From: Teratosphaeria epicoccoides
Lineage: Eukaryota; Ascomycota; Dothideomycetes; Mycosphaerellales; Teratosphaeriaceae
Direction: 5' to 3'
Assembly (NCBI GenBank): GCA_021401465.1
Contig: JADDMT010000022.1
Span: 62,001 to 126,000, forward strand
DNA: 64,000 bases
Below are positions 53,812 to 64,000 of this stretch, piece after piece (the first letter of the stretch is position 1; the number at the start of each line of letters is the position of its first letter). Below the pieces are notes generated by a model. That model worked only from the letters and a program-made list of their open reading frames with translations. It made no database searches and had not been told where the DNA came from. A program made the translations under genes and the position numbers.

Positions 53812-53984
53812 GCTATTATTAGACTAACTGAAGTACGTTAGCTACTATAGACATACTATATATAACATGATTACAATCTACCTAAAACGTATCACTATTA
53901 TGCCTAAAGATGTATAGCTTGTTTAGTAGCCAAAAAAGCATCTTAGTAGTATCGACAGGACGCACTACAGATGACCTAGTCTTT

Positions 53985-54303
53985 CTGCCTCTTACTAAGC
54001 CCCGCTTGGCTACTATCTAGCTATGTAGACATGCTATAGACATGCCGTAGATATCTAACGTTCTTTAGGACAGATTACAGAGCTCTGTCTTAGAAATAGC
54101 AAGCTACCTACTTCTAGAACCTTATACAAAAACCTACTTAACAACTGCCTCTTAAGAAGCCCTACTTAGCTACTATCTAGCTATGTAGACATGCCGTAGA
54201 CATGCCGTAGACATCTAACGTTCTTTAGGATAGATTATAGAGCTCTGTCCTATAAATGGCAAGCTACCTACTTCTAGAACCTTATACACAAACCTACTTA
54301 GCG
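53985..54303. repeat. two 160-bp tandem units with the TAGACATGC motif
   Basis: Units start at 53985 and 54145 (CTGCCTCTTAMKAAGCCC...). Each carries ATGTAGACATGCYRTAGACATGCCGTAGA, that is, three overlapping copies of the motif, and CTAACGTTCTTTAGGA. Confidence 0.85.
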
Positions 54304-54486
54304 AAATTCAGAGCGACTGCTCTTAGACACTAGTAATCTTGCTAGGTAGTAAGAGTGAAAGCTGTTAAGCGCTAGGAAGCTAATATCCCTTAGCGCTTCA
54401 TAGGTTAAAGCAAGGCTACTTTGCGCTAGGTAGTAAGAGTAAAAGCTGTTTAGCGCTAGGAAGTAGATATTACTTAGCGCTTTCAT

Positions 54487-54790
54487 GCGAAGTTAACGTA
54501 GACATACTATAGACAACTTTTTTCGAGCTTTCCTACTAATATACCTCATAGGCAGTATAAGTTTAGGCAACCTAATCTTTAGTAAGTAAATTACTAGTCT
54601 CTCCTTTTTGTGCGAAGTTAACATAGACATACTGTAGACAGCTTCTTTTAAGCTTTCCTGCTAATATACCTTATAGGTAGTACAAGTCTAGGCAACCTAA
54701 CCTTTAGTAAGTAAATCACTAGTCTCTTATTTTCGTGTAAAGTTAATGTAGACATACTATAGACAAAGATTACTACCTAAAGTCTAACTA
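54487..54790. repeat. three 125-bp tandem units with the TAGACATAC motif
   Basis: Units begin at 54487, 54612 and 54737 with GYRAAGTTAAYRTAGACATAC. They follow a short array of GCTAGGTAGTAAGAGTRAAAG units (54335-54480). The third unit is truncated. Confidence 0.85.
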
Positions 54791-55361
54791 GCCTAATTGC
54801 GGGGTAGTTCTTAGAAGGAAGGAGCGATGCGGCCTTTTGATAAGCACTTAGTACTTGCTAATTACCCTACCCTTCTTTATACTAGTATTACTAACTAAGC
54901 AACGATTTAGACAATACTTTAAAGTACCTACAGAGCATTACTACTTCTTAAGCTAGGTCTAGTATAGTGTAGACACGCTGTAGACATGCTGTAGACACGC
55001 TGTAGACACATGCGTACTTGCTTTTCTAAGACCTAAGTGTATTACATACCTTCTGAATTTGATCGACTTATACATTGCTATAGCTTACGCATATAGCCCT
55101 AGCAACTAAAGGCCCTACCTTACTGCCTCATGACTTGTTGTAACCTTTCTTATAGTACTAACCTCTAACAACCCTTACTTATCGCATTCGCACTTGCGCT
55201 TTACTAGAGCGATCTATTACTTACCTGTACTTGCATTTGCTATATGACATAGCTTTAATTAGTAGCGCATTATTCCTACCTTTTCGCAACTAGCGTAACC
55301 TCGTTATAGCTAGTACATCTGCAGATATCCTAATGTAAGCTTAATACTAACAGTCTTAGAC

Positions 55362-56028
55362 ATGCCTCCTAATCTCCCTGAAGCCTAGCTTGAATAGCAG
55401 GCCGCGTTACGCAGGCAAGGTAATAGTACTACTTAAAGCACAACTGCCTAGAAAACGCCTCGCAAGAGTACTAGCGGCAAGTCTACGACCGTAGTAGCGG
55501 CTACTAGGAAAGGCACTAATACTCGTAAGGATTAGCATCAGAAGACTAGTTAGAAGAAGAAGAAGAAGGACAGTTAGGGTAGTAGTACGCTACAGAGAAG
55601 GAAGTACAAGTAGAAGGCTAGTAGTATGTTTTGTAACTCTCTACTAAGATTAATTACTAACTTGCTTATAGCAATGGCGCTAAGAGAGATCAGGAGATAC
55701 TAGTATTCTGTAGATCTGTTAATTTAAAATACACTATTCTAGAGGCTTGTCTAGGAGGTCACAAAGGACAAAGCGAGAATACCTGACGTCAGGTTCTAAG
55801 CTAGTACTATTCAGGCAATTTAAGAGGCAGCTGAAGTATACTTAGTATTATACTTTAAGAGTAAGTTTTAATGCGAGTCGTATTACGTAGTTGCTAACTA
55901 CATGTCTAGATGCGAACCTGGCAGCTATCTATGCTAAGCGCGTTACTATTTAGTAGAAGGACATGCAGCTTACTAGAAGGATTATGAAGAATATAGGTCA
56001 TTATGCCCTAATAATAAGTGCTAATTAA
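55362..56028 (+). pseudogene. histone H3 variant (H3/CenH3-like) gene carried in a mobile element, RIP-mutated
   Basis: Exons 55362-55623, 55672-55860 and 55910-56028. Introns are 48 and 49 bases with GTATGT/GTAAGT donors, TTACTAAC/TTGCTAAC branches and TAG acceptors; spliced length 189 codons plus stop. Exon 1: tail with PRKSTSGK (like ARKSTGGK of H3) and a poly-Lys stretch. Exon 2: alphaN and alpha1 (MALREIRRY, then YSVDLLI, RLV), loop 1 and alpha2 (ASTI-AI-EAAEVYLV). Exon 3: NANLAAIYAKRVTI and KDMQLTRRIMKN. Loop 1 (TKDKARIPDV) is two residues longer than in H3, as in CenH3. Sixteen in-frame stops, all TAG/TAA, four at invariant H3 glutamines. It encoded a nucleosomal H3 variant before mutation. 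Confidence 0.85.
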
Positions 56029-56224
56029 GAGGGTTGCTATAGACATGACGTAGACAGACGTACAGGCAGAGCCTATGTTAGAGTTCTATTAGCAATAAGG
56101 CTTGAAAGTGTGCATACTATACATTAATGAGCTCTACTCCTGTTAATAGGTAGGACTTTACACTTTATGCACTCTGAATACAAGTTCTAGATCTTAATTT
56201 CTCAGATTTTGCTCTGTTTAAGCT

Positions 56225-56405
56225 TATTATCTATAGATATCTACTTAGTCTAGCGACAACGGATTATCTGTAGCTCTTAATCTATTAGGTAATAGATATA
56301 GAGTAGATAGATAGATATCTCTGATATTTTAGTAGTATCTACTCTCTAGATGTAGCTTAGATTTATCTATTATCTATATCTTCTCTAATCTATAAGACGT
56401 CTATA
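56225..56405. repeat. AGATA/TATCT-rich right end of the insert
   Basis: About 180 bases of TATCTA units, inverted relative to 50210-50465, ending in TATAAGACGTCTATA before Gypsy sequence resumes. Confidence 0.6.
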
Positions 56406-58035
56406 ATAATGACTAGAGGATAATAAACCTGTACTATTTTGACTATCTTCTACGAATAATGAGATCGGCCTACTAGTAGTACCCTTAAGTCAAAACAAGT
56501 TACAAGTTTAGGGAATTCATTACAGAGAATATACTAATAGGAAGTAACTTTATACCCTTTAGATATATTACGCTAAACTAAGAAGTTATTATAAAAGAGA
56601 TGTAAGAGTTACTTAATAGCATACGTAATTAGTATTATTAAGCATAAGAAGTCTAAGGAAAATTTGCGCATAACAAAAAATGGCGACAAAAGGAACTATA
56701 CCTATACATTTAGACTATAGAACAAAAGATCTATAACTAGTTAGAGTAACGTCAGGCTAATAGCTAGTTGGGAAATAGATTAATTCCCTAGATTAGAGCG
56801 TTCTAAGGGAGTTCCTTAACACAGAAAGCACTTAAGCATTAATAGTAGTCTTCTACACTAAAATAATTGTTAATAGGTACCTAACAAGTACATTAATAGA
56901 TTCTAGAGCAAGTAGGAATTTTGCCTCTAAATTATTTGTTAAGACCTAAGGGATCGTAACCTAAAGCAGAAAGGAAGGAGCGTATGAACTCATAGTAGTA
57001 GATAGGTTACCGCTACCTAGCGTAGAACAAGAGACGATATCGTTACAACTAGCTATCTAATAGTACTACAAGGAAATTGTCTTAGATGTTACTTACATAG
57101 CTAGTTATGACGTTATGCTAGGTATGCCTTAGTTAAGAAAGCATAACCTAGTTATAGACTAGAAAAGAGGAGTACTTACATTTAAGGAATGTAATTACAT
57201 GATTAGCATTTAACCTATATAGCGGCAGTGTTTATAGGTAGATAAGATTAACAAATGCAGGAAGACTTATAAGATGTTTACATTAACAGGAATTACGGAG
57301 AACTATATTCAACCTAGATTAAAACTACCGTTAGGTCAGGAGGGTCACGATAATAATCACAGGAATAATAGAAGTCATGCACTATTAAAGAATGAAACTA
57401 GAATCTTAGACCTAGACATTCCTAAGGAGTATAGTAGTTAGAAGCGACTCTTTAAAGAGGAAAGAGGCAAAGCGGCCTTACCTAAACATTAACTATAGGA
57501 TCACAAGATACACTTATAGCCTAGGAAAGAGCCTCTATAGGGACCTATATATGCAACGTCTAAGAAAGAGCTTAAAACCCTAGATAAATAGCTAAAGGAG
57601 AAACTAGAGAAAGGCTAGATATAGAAGTTAACATCCTCTATAGCCTTACTAATAATGTTTATTCTGAAAGCTAGATTAGATAAAGGATAGCTAGTAGTTA
57701 ATTTCAGACAGCTTAACGACATTATAATCAAGAACTAATATCTATTACTAAACATCAAAGAAATGTAAGACTAATTAACTAGATTAGACTAGTATATAAA
57801 GATCGACCTATGTAATACGTTTTATATGATACGCATAGTAGCTAGGTACAAGTAGATAACAGCATTCCGAACAAGATATAGACTTTACGAGTTTTTAGTC
57901 ATGCTAATAGGACTTACAAATGCCCTAGCGTCATGTTAAGACCTTGTGAATAAAGTCCTCTAAGACCTCCTAGACATATGCGTTATGTTATAGGTAAACA
58001 GCATGTACATAGGGGTTCATGTAGTATTTAACAAG
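56406..58035 (+). mobile_element. Ty3/Gypsy protease and reverse transcriptase, RIP-mutated (family A, continued)
   Basis: A decayed aspartic protease (LIDSRASRNFASKLF near 56890; YDVMLGMP near 57110) is followed by RT palm/finger motifs: VVNFRQLNDI (57690), KIDLCNTFYMI (57800), TAFRTRY, then YEFLVM-IGLTNALAS (57886-57935). The YxDD region (about 57985-58005) reads with a stop and without the Asp pair. The element then ends abruptly. It should join the gag ending at about 50.2 kb. Confidence 0.75.
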
Positions 58036-59760
58036 TATAATAGAGAGAGAAGGACTATCTGCTAGCTGTCTAATCCTTTATAGCTAGCCTTGTTAGGGGT
58101 CGCGTATAGGCCTTAGCCTATACTAAGGACCTAGGGCCTCGCCCTTTATAATACCCCCCCTCTCTCCCCTTCCCCTTCGCTCGTCTATCCTCTGTGTAGA
58201 ACGGCGAGGAACCTAATAGAGTGCGAGCTCTTTCTCCGCGTTTTGCATCTAGATTTAGACAGAGCCGCCTAGAGAGTAGTAGCGTCGTAAGCAAATCTCC
58301 CTACTAATTACTCTCTAGCCTAAAAGGCTAGGCCCTTAACTAGTCTTGTACGGTCTCGTAACTCTACTTCACTCTGAAGTCACTTCACTTCACTTCTTGC
58401 AATTAGTACCCCCCTACTAGTTGTCTTCTAGCGCATAAGACCTAGTCCCTAGCTAGTCTTACGTAGTCCCTAAACTCTACTTTACTTGGCTAAATCTACT
58501 TTACTTTACTTTACTTCACTTTACTTTACTTTACTTCTATTCTTGTAGTCTAAGCTATTAAGGGGGCGCTCCTAGGCCCGTGCTAGCGCGTACCTCGCTA
58601 TATTAAAATCGCTGTTTAATACTACTCTTACTTCCTTTCTGTTACATGCTTACTTATATAGTAAGCCTCCTCTTTCCTCCGAACCTCTTCTTCTAAAGTC
58701 CGGGCTATACTAACTAGGGTCAGATAGTACTACAAATCTACTACGTTAACTACGCCCTTTAGGGCGTAGATTGCGTCCCCTAATTAGTATGTCCTAGGTT
58801 CCTTGCTATTCCGCCTAGCCTACGCTAAACTCCCTAGTCTACTAGAGCCTGCGCCTATAGGAGATGCGCTAGCAAGCGCCTAAACTGCAAGGCCCTATAT
58901 GTTTTACCTAGTGTCCACGTAAAACAGCCTGCTAGCCTAGCTAGGCCTGCCCTCGCCTACATGTCTTATGCCTCCTAGACATACTCCTAGGACGCTAACA
59001 GGTATGACCTGTACCCTAGGCTCCTTTACATAGCTAACATTACAATAGCGCCGCTGCCTACAGCGACCTGTCAAAGGTCCTTAAGGCCTTCTAGCCTTAG
59101 GGCCTTTATAGTTAGCAGGGCTACTATCCTAGTATTTTCTCCTAGTACTCTCTTTGTTTGCTCCGCTAACTCTCGTATAGTAGCGTCGTAGCCTAGGAGG
59201 TAACAGACATCGTCGCTGCCGCTGTTATCTAGTAGGGCCTCCTATAAGCCTATCCTATACTCTATGTGTTTTTACGCGCTAACTGTTCGAAAGGTCTAGG
59301 GGCGTTCTACTAGTGCTTACCCTAGGTAGGTAGTAGGAGAACGTTGCTAGCGAGAGCGAGAGCCCTTAGCAGGCTAAGTCTAGCGCCGCTACTTAGGGCC
59401 CTAGCTAAAAGGCTAGGGGTTCTGACAGTAGCCTAGATGTCATAAGTGTCATAGATTAGGGCACTATAGCCTAAGTCATAACACATGCATAGAGAAAGGA
59501 TCTGTCACGTGAGGACAGACACCTAGATCTGTAGGCGTTAGTCTATAGATCTACAGACCTACATAGAAGGAAGGATCTGTCACGTGAGGACAGACACCTA
59601 GATCTATAGGGTTAGTCTATAGATCTACAGAGCTAGGTCTAACAGGTCTAGCGACAGATCTAACAGAGCTACTATACCTCTCTAGTATATAGGAATGGCT
59701 TCAGGCTAGGTAGTTAGGAGCTTCGTGCTTAATTTCCTACCTTCTACTAGAAGGGACAGT
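58036..59760 (+). repeat. non-coding, GC-richer block, probable LTR/leader of the second Gypsy
   Basis: No reading frame is supported. It includes a C/T-rich run (58150-58180), a CTTTA microsatellite (about 58475-58545) and the 75-base repeat at 59496-59645. It directly precedes the gag of family B, so a 5' LTR or leader is the simplest reading. LTR ends cannot be fixed because the 3' copy lies outside the window. Confidence 0.4.
59496..59645. repeat. two 75-bp direct repeats with a CACGTG palindrome
   Basis: Units start at 59496 and 59571 (AAGGATCTGTCACGTGAGGA). Each also has an AGATCT-based inverted repeat. CACGTG is an E-box-type site and stays intact in both units. Confidence 0.85.
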
Positions 59761-59839
59761 TAGTTACAACGTTAATTGCTATTGTTAATATTCTTTACTA
59801 CTCTTCAAGTCTAACACCTAATCCCCTTCCTGCTATTAG

Positions 59840-61060
59840 CATCTACCCTTATGACATTTTAAGCACTACTTCTGAGGAAGTATCAGGGGACTTGTTAAGC
59901 GCTTAACATACGCCTATGTCAAGTAGTTCTTTAGCTGTTAGTTTAACATCTAGCGATAATAGTTAACTAACACTATGAGAACAAGTTGCTACTATACCTT
60001 AAATTACTTAGTAGCTCGAATCCATTTACCTTAGCGAGATAGCTCTAGCATCTGTTACAGGTTCGACTACTAGAAACGGACATAGTAATAACAGCTTCAA
60101 GATAGGAAGCTCTATAGAGTTCATAGGATAACGATCTCAAGTTAAGATGTTTATCCTCTAATACTAGTTAGCATTTAACGTAGATACGGAACAGTTTACA
60201 ACACATCATAAACGAATGATGTACATTGTCTCTTACCTAAAGGGACTAGCGTTCGAGTTCATCTAGCCTCATCTGTCAGATTATCTAGACTACGTTAGGA
60301 GCGTCGAAGCTAGGAAGACAACGACTAGGGAGATTCTTAACTTAGACAAGTCTTTGTTTAAGGCATTACGCAAAGCCTTTAGGCTTAGCAACGAACAACA
60401 AGAGGCTAAGAGAGCTCTCCTAGGAATCTAGCAGAAGGGTTCTGCTATTAAGTACCATACGGACTTTTAGACCCTCTCTGCTTAAGTCGACTAGAATAAT
60501 AACGCTTTAGCTGCTTAGTTCTATTAGGGACTAAAGGAGACAGTTAAAGACAAGATTGCCTAAGGAGATTAACTAACGACATTCAAGTAAATAAGCGATC
60601 TCGCGATTAGGATCGATAATCGCATCTAGGAATAACAGCAAGAACAACAACATAGAAATTGCAGGCTAGCACAGGCTAACTACAAGGTCTAACGATTAGC
60701 ACTAAAGTAGCGAAGCGATTACTACGGTCTCTATCTAATAGAGTTAGATGTAACTAAGGGACGTCCGAAGAATAGGCCCTAAGGAAAGCCACAGAAGGGC
60801 TCTCCTACTTAGAATGGTCCGAAGAAGCTATTCGACAAGAATAACCTTAAGTGCTATAACTGTAGAAAGAAAGGACACTTTGCTCGCGAATGTTCTGTCA
60901 AGAAACAGCGTCATAAACTGCAACGGATAGAACAGGTTCGCGCGACAACATCGGCACCTAAGCAGACAGCTGCTACTACTTAAGTACTAGACTATGCCTT
61001 ACTTACTTAGACTATGTGCTATGACGACAATTGTCGAATTCACATAAGTGACAAAGATAG
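59840..61060 (+). mobile_element. Ty3/Gypsy gag of a second family (B), RIP-mutated
   Basis: Capsid-like stretches FNVDTEQFTTHHKRMMYIVS, LKGLAFEFI, LNLDKSLFKALRKAF and KGSAIKYHTDF, then a Gln-rich linker. The zinc knuckle is fully preserved at 60852-60893 (CYNCRKKGHFAREC, spacing CX2CX4HX4C). TAG/TAA stops elsewhere show the same mutation pattern as family A, but the sequence is clearly a different family. Confidence 0.8.
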
Positions 61061-61699
61061 TTCCGGATAGTACCCTAGCTGTAACAAGGCATAGTCTATC
61101 TATGCGCTAAGGGGTACACCTTCTAATACAATAGTCCTAAGATAACAGGAGCTAATAGAAGAAGAAAGTTCTGACGACAACTATGAGCTTGTCGAAGCCG
61201 TTATTCCTGATTCTAAGGAAGACGAGAACACAGAGAGATAGGTCATGCTACTACATGACATTAGACTCGACATCATCCGACTTATTTAGAACCATTAGGC
61301 TTAGGCTTGCCTATAGATTAATAGAGTACAACATGTCGACTAGCTTTAATATGACGAACTAGCTAATAGCATGCGACAACACCTTAGGAGACTACTAGTT
61401 GTAGCTTACCCTTATTCGCATTAGAAGATTGTCTAAGAGATTGTACCGTTCGGGGTAGAGTTTACGCCCTAAGGAGGCTACTTGACATACGAAGGTATTT
61501 AGGTTCCACGAACGTTACGACTCTAGGTTAACAGTTTAAAAATAGAGTACGCAAGAAACGCGCAGGAATAACGAGGCTAAGAGCAAGTACTACCTCTTAG
61601 CCTGATTAGTAGTAATGCTCGAAGAAGAATGAGCTAAGACTACATAATCCCTAAATTAGTCCGCGAAGACAGCTATTAGGGAAACGACTAGGTCTGCTA

Positions 61700-64000
61700 G
61701 AATTAGACCTACGGACAGACTAAACAGGGCTATAACGATATGCCGCGATTTGTGTTAGATACGCAGACAACCTTAGAGTATAGGTGCACATTAACGAGAC
61801 ACTAGCCTAGGCCTTAATAGATTCAGGATACACTAGAATCTTCATGACGCCTAAGTTCGCTAGGATAGCTAGGCTATAGCTACAGGCGAAGACAAATACT
61901 TTCTTGCTACAAGTAATTAACGGGAAGCTAGTCACGTACAACTAAGGAATAGTTAATAAGGAGACCGAGACAGTACCTCTGCGGATAGGACGCTACTAAG
62001 AGATGATCTAGTTTGACATTACGGAGTTGCCTAGCTCAGATGTAGTGCTAGGGTTACTATTACTAAGGAACGCTAACCCCTACCTCGACTAGAAGAACGA
62101 GAGGATCTAGTTCCTAGAACTCTTAAAATCGATACCTCTACCTATAGTACATAACGTACTAGGCAATATCAAAATATGTGCTATGACTTTAAACGAGATA
62201 GTTACTACTATTAAGGATCTAGAATAGGAAGTGCACGTCCTATAGGTTAAAGCAACATAGTCTGAAGTCAAGGTTAAGTTTATAGTTCCTAATGAGTATA
62301 AAGAGTTTGCTACTCTTTTTTAGGAAGAACCTAACTAAGAGGCTCTGCTAGAACACTAGGAGTAGGACTACGACATACCCTTACTTCTAGGTAGAACGCT
62401 AACAAAGTAACTAGTTCACCTATTGTTAGCGGCTAACATGGAAATTCTTCGGAAATACCTTGAAGATAACCTCTAGAAAGGCTTTATTCGTAAATCGTAG
62501 TTACTAGCAGGGTACCTAATCCTGTTCGTCCCTAAGGGAGAAGATAACTAGCGACTTTGTGTCGCCTATTATAGATTAAACGAAATTACAATAAAGAACA
62601 GTTATCTACTTCCTTTGCCTTCTAAATTACAGGATTGCCTTAACGTCTTCGTAGTTGTATACTTAGATGATATCCTTGTCTACTTACGAACGATTAAAGA
62701 ACATAGGACTTACATATGTAAGGTACTTTAGAAACTCTAGGATTATAAGCTAAAGGTTAAACCTTAGAAGAGCAAGTTTCATAAGCAAGAAGTCTAATTC
62801 CTCGGCTACGTAGTAGCCTAGGACAGAATCAAGATAGACACTAAGAAGGTTAAAGTCGTGAAAGAGTAGCCTACGCTAACTAATGTTAAGGAAGTATAGT
62901 CCTTCCTTAGGTTCGCTAACTTCTACTAAAGGTTTATCGCGAACTACTCGAGGATTACGGTACTACTTACGACCCTTACTATAACAGGTACACTATTCGT
63001 GTAGGACAACGCCTAACAGAATGCCTTTTAGGAACTCAAGTAACAATTTACAGATTAGCTAATCTTGCTTGTATTCGACCCTAAAAAGCCTATTACAGTC
63101 GAGACTAATACCTCTGACGTAGTACTTAGAGTATGCTTAAGTTAACTAGGACTAAGTAGACGACTACAGCTAGTTGCCTACTACTCAAAGAAGCTGTCTA
63201 GACCTAAGCTCTACTAGACATCTACGATAAAGAGCTTCTAGCAATAGTAGATGCCTACAAGGCTTAGCGAGTCTACTTAGAAGGACCTAAACACTAGGTT
63301 ACGGTCTACACAGACTATAAGAACTTGCGATACTTTACTACGACAAAAGAGTTAAATCGACGACAAGTCCGATAGAGCGAAGAACTCTCTAGCTTTAACT
63401 ACAAGATCGTCTATTACAAGGGATCCGATAACGCACGCGCTAATGTACTTAGTCGTCAGACTAACTAAATAAAGGGCGTAAAGAGGGAGAAACATGCTAT
63501 TCTCTAGAGAATAGCAATAGCACGCTTAGAGTCAACTAACTCGCGGCTATAGCTATCGCATAGACTAGTAAATTCTAGGACGATCTAAAGAATGCACTCG
63601 TCTACGATCCGACCGTAATTGCTGTCCGTAACGACATTGACAGACAGGAGAACTAGGAAGACGAAGACAGAGTACTTCTCTTCTAAGGATTAGTATACAT
63701 GCTAACATCTTTATGTTCGGAGCTACTACGCCTCTAACATAACGTTCCTTAGGCAGGACACCCGGGAGTGTCTAAAATGAAGTAAATTTTCTAGCAAGAA
63801 TATTACTTCCCTAGGATAGGCAAAGTAATCGAGCTATGTCTGTTAATGTGTAACTTGCTAATAGAGCAAGTATAACTGTCACAAACTGTATAGGCTACTA
63901 TAACCGCTATAGGTACCCTAACGGCCATAGTAATCGCTCGCTATAGACTTCATTATTAAACTACCCTAGTTAAGAGAACCCGCCATAAATGAGTTCTTCG
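61700..64000 (+). mobile_element. Ty3/Gypsy pol (protease, RT, RNase H, integrase N-part), family B, cut by the window end
   Basis: Protease: LIDSGYTRIF at about 61814 with the DSG triad intact, then SDVVLGLLLL. RT: KGFIRKS, LILFVPKG, RLCVAYYRLNEITIKN, LPLPSKLQD, then directly VFVVVYLDDILVY (YLDD at 62660-62671). About 55 residues normally between these last two blocks are missing. RT thumb: FLGYVVA, FLRFANFY. RNase H: VFDPKKPITVETNTSDVVL (about 63070). Integrase zinc finger: AGHPGVSKMK, then YYFPRIGKVIELC (about 63745-63850). The frame continues beyond 64000. Confidence 0.8.

Larger units (their letters stand above)
50210..56405. mobile_element. nested 6.2-kb insert with hAT transposase, unknown gene and H3-variant histone gene
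   Basis: It splits the plus-strand Gypsy copy between gag and protease/RT. Both ends are AGATA-rich. The left end has GTCGTCTTGTAGAT; the right end read on the other strand has GACGTCTTATAGAT, so they behave like imperfect terminal inverted repeats. Flanks ATAACTAG (left) and ATGACTAG (right) could be a decayed 8-base target duplication, as hAT elements make, though the fit is not clean. Inside are a hAT transposase (-), an unknown ORF (-), motif arrays and a histone gene (+). Whether all belong to one element is inferred. Confidence 0.55.

Noticed and set aside
53985..54790. CRISPR-like array
   Set aside because: The units are 160 and 125 bp with mutated, non-unique spacers in a fungal genome; these are satellite-like repeats.
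44670..64000. Reassigned stop codons (TAG/TAA read as Gln)
   Set aside because: Genes in the left half use TAG and TAA as normal stops (for example TAG at 5570 and 33191). The pattern is limited to repeats and fits RIP.

Overview
This window comes from the nuclear genome of a filamentous ascomycete. Most likely it is a Dothideomycete of the Mycosphaerellales/Capnodiales type; that placement is inferred from gene style, not computed. The evidence for a fungus is short GT-AG introns of about 50-65 bases with CTRAC-type branch points, a fungal gene set (Rho1 GEF, Och1-type mannosyltransferase, septin, PROPPIN, Ctr copper transporter, ferric reductase, GH64 glucanase, GPI wall protein), and a sharp change into AT-rich, stop-riddled retroelement DNA that looks RIP-mutated. 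A run of exactly 100 N at 38025-38124 is an assembly gap.

Bases 1-33200 are ordinary gene-bearing DNA. In order they hold: the 3' part of a Rom2-like Rho1 GEF; an Och1-like glycosyltransferase; a possible secreted Ser/Thr-rich protein (-); a hypothetical protein; an arylamine N-acetyltransferase; a truncated adenylate-kinase-like P-loop ORF; a Cdc11/AspA-type septin (-) divergent from a PROPPIN; a long coiled-coil tail-anchored protein with internal repeats; a broken Aim9-like phosphotransferase; a broken MFS transporter (-); an F-box protein; a Ctr copper transporter (-) divergent from a ferric reductase, which together look like a reductive copper/iron uptake unit; an RtcA-type RNA cyclase (-); and a large charged, proline-rich protein.

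Bases 33200-44670 are gene-poor. They hold a collapsed S53 peptidase, an intact GH64 beta-1,3-glucanase (-), a long gene-free stretch with a (GAT)43 tract and the gap, a repeat-bearing GPI wall protein, and a membrane-protein remnant that is cut off exactly where the AT-rich block begins.

Bases 44670-64000 are nested, RIP-mutated transposable elements. Two partial copies of one Ty3/Gypsy family lie back to back: a minus-strand 3' end, then a plus-strand copy with LTR and gag. The plus copy is split by a 6-kb insert (about 50.2-56.4 kb) that carries a fungal hAT transposase (-), an unknown gene (-), arrays of a recurring motif, and a three-exon gene for a histone H3 variant (+). The Gypsy pol fragment resumes after the insert. 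A second Gypsy family (gag to integrase) follows and runs off the window. The H3-variant gene inside a mobile element is the most unusual feature of the window.
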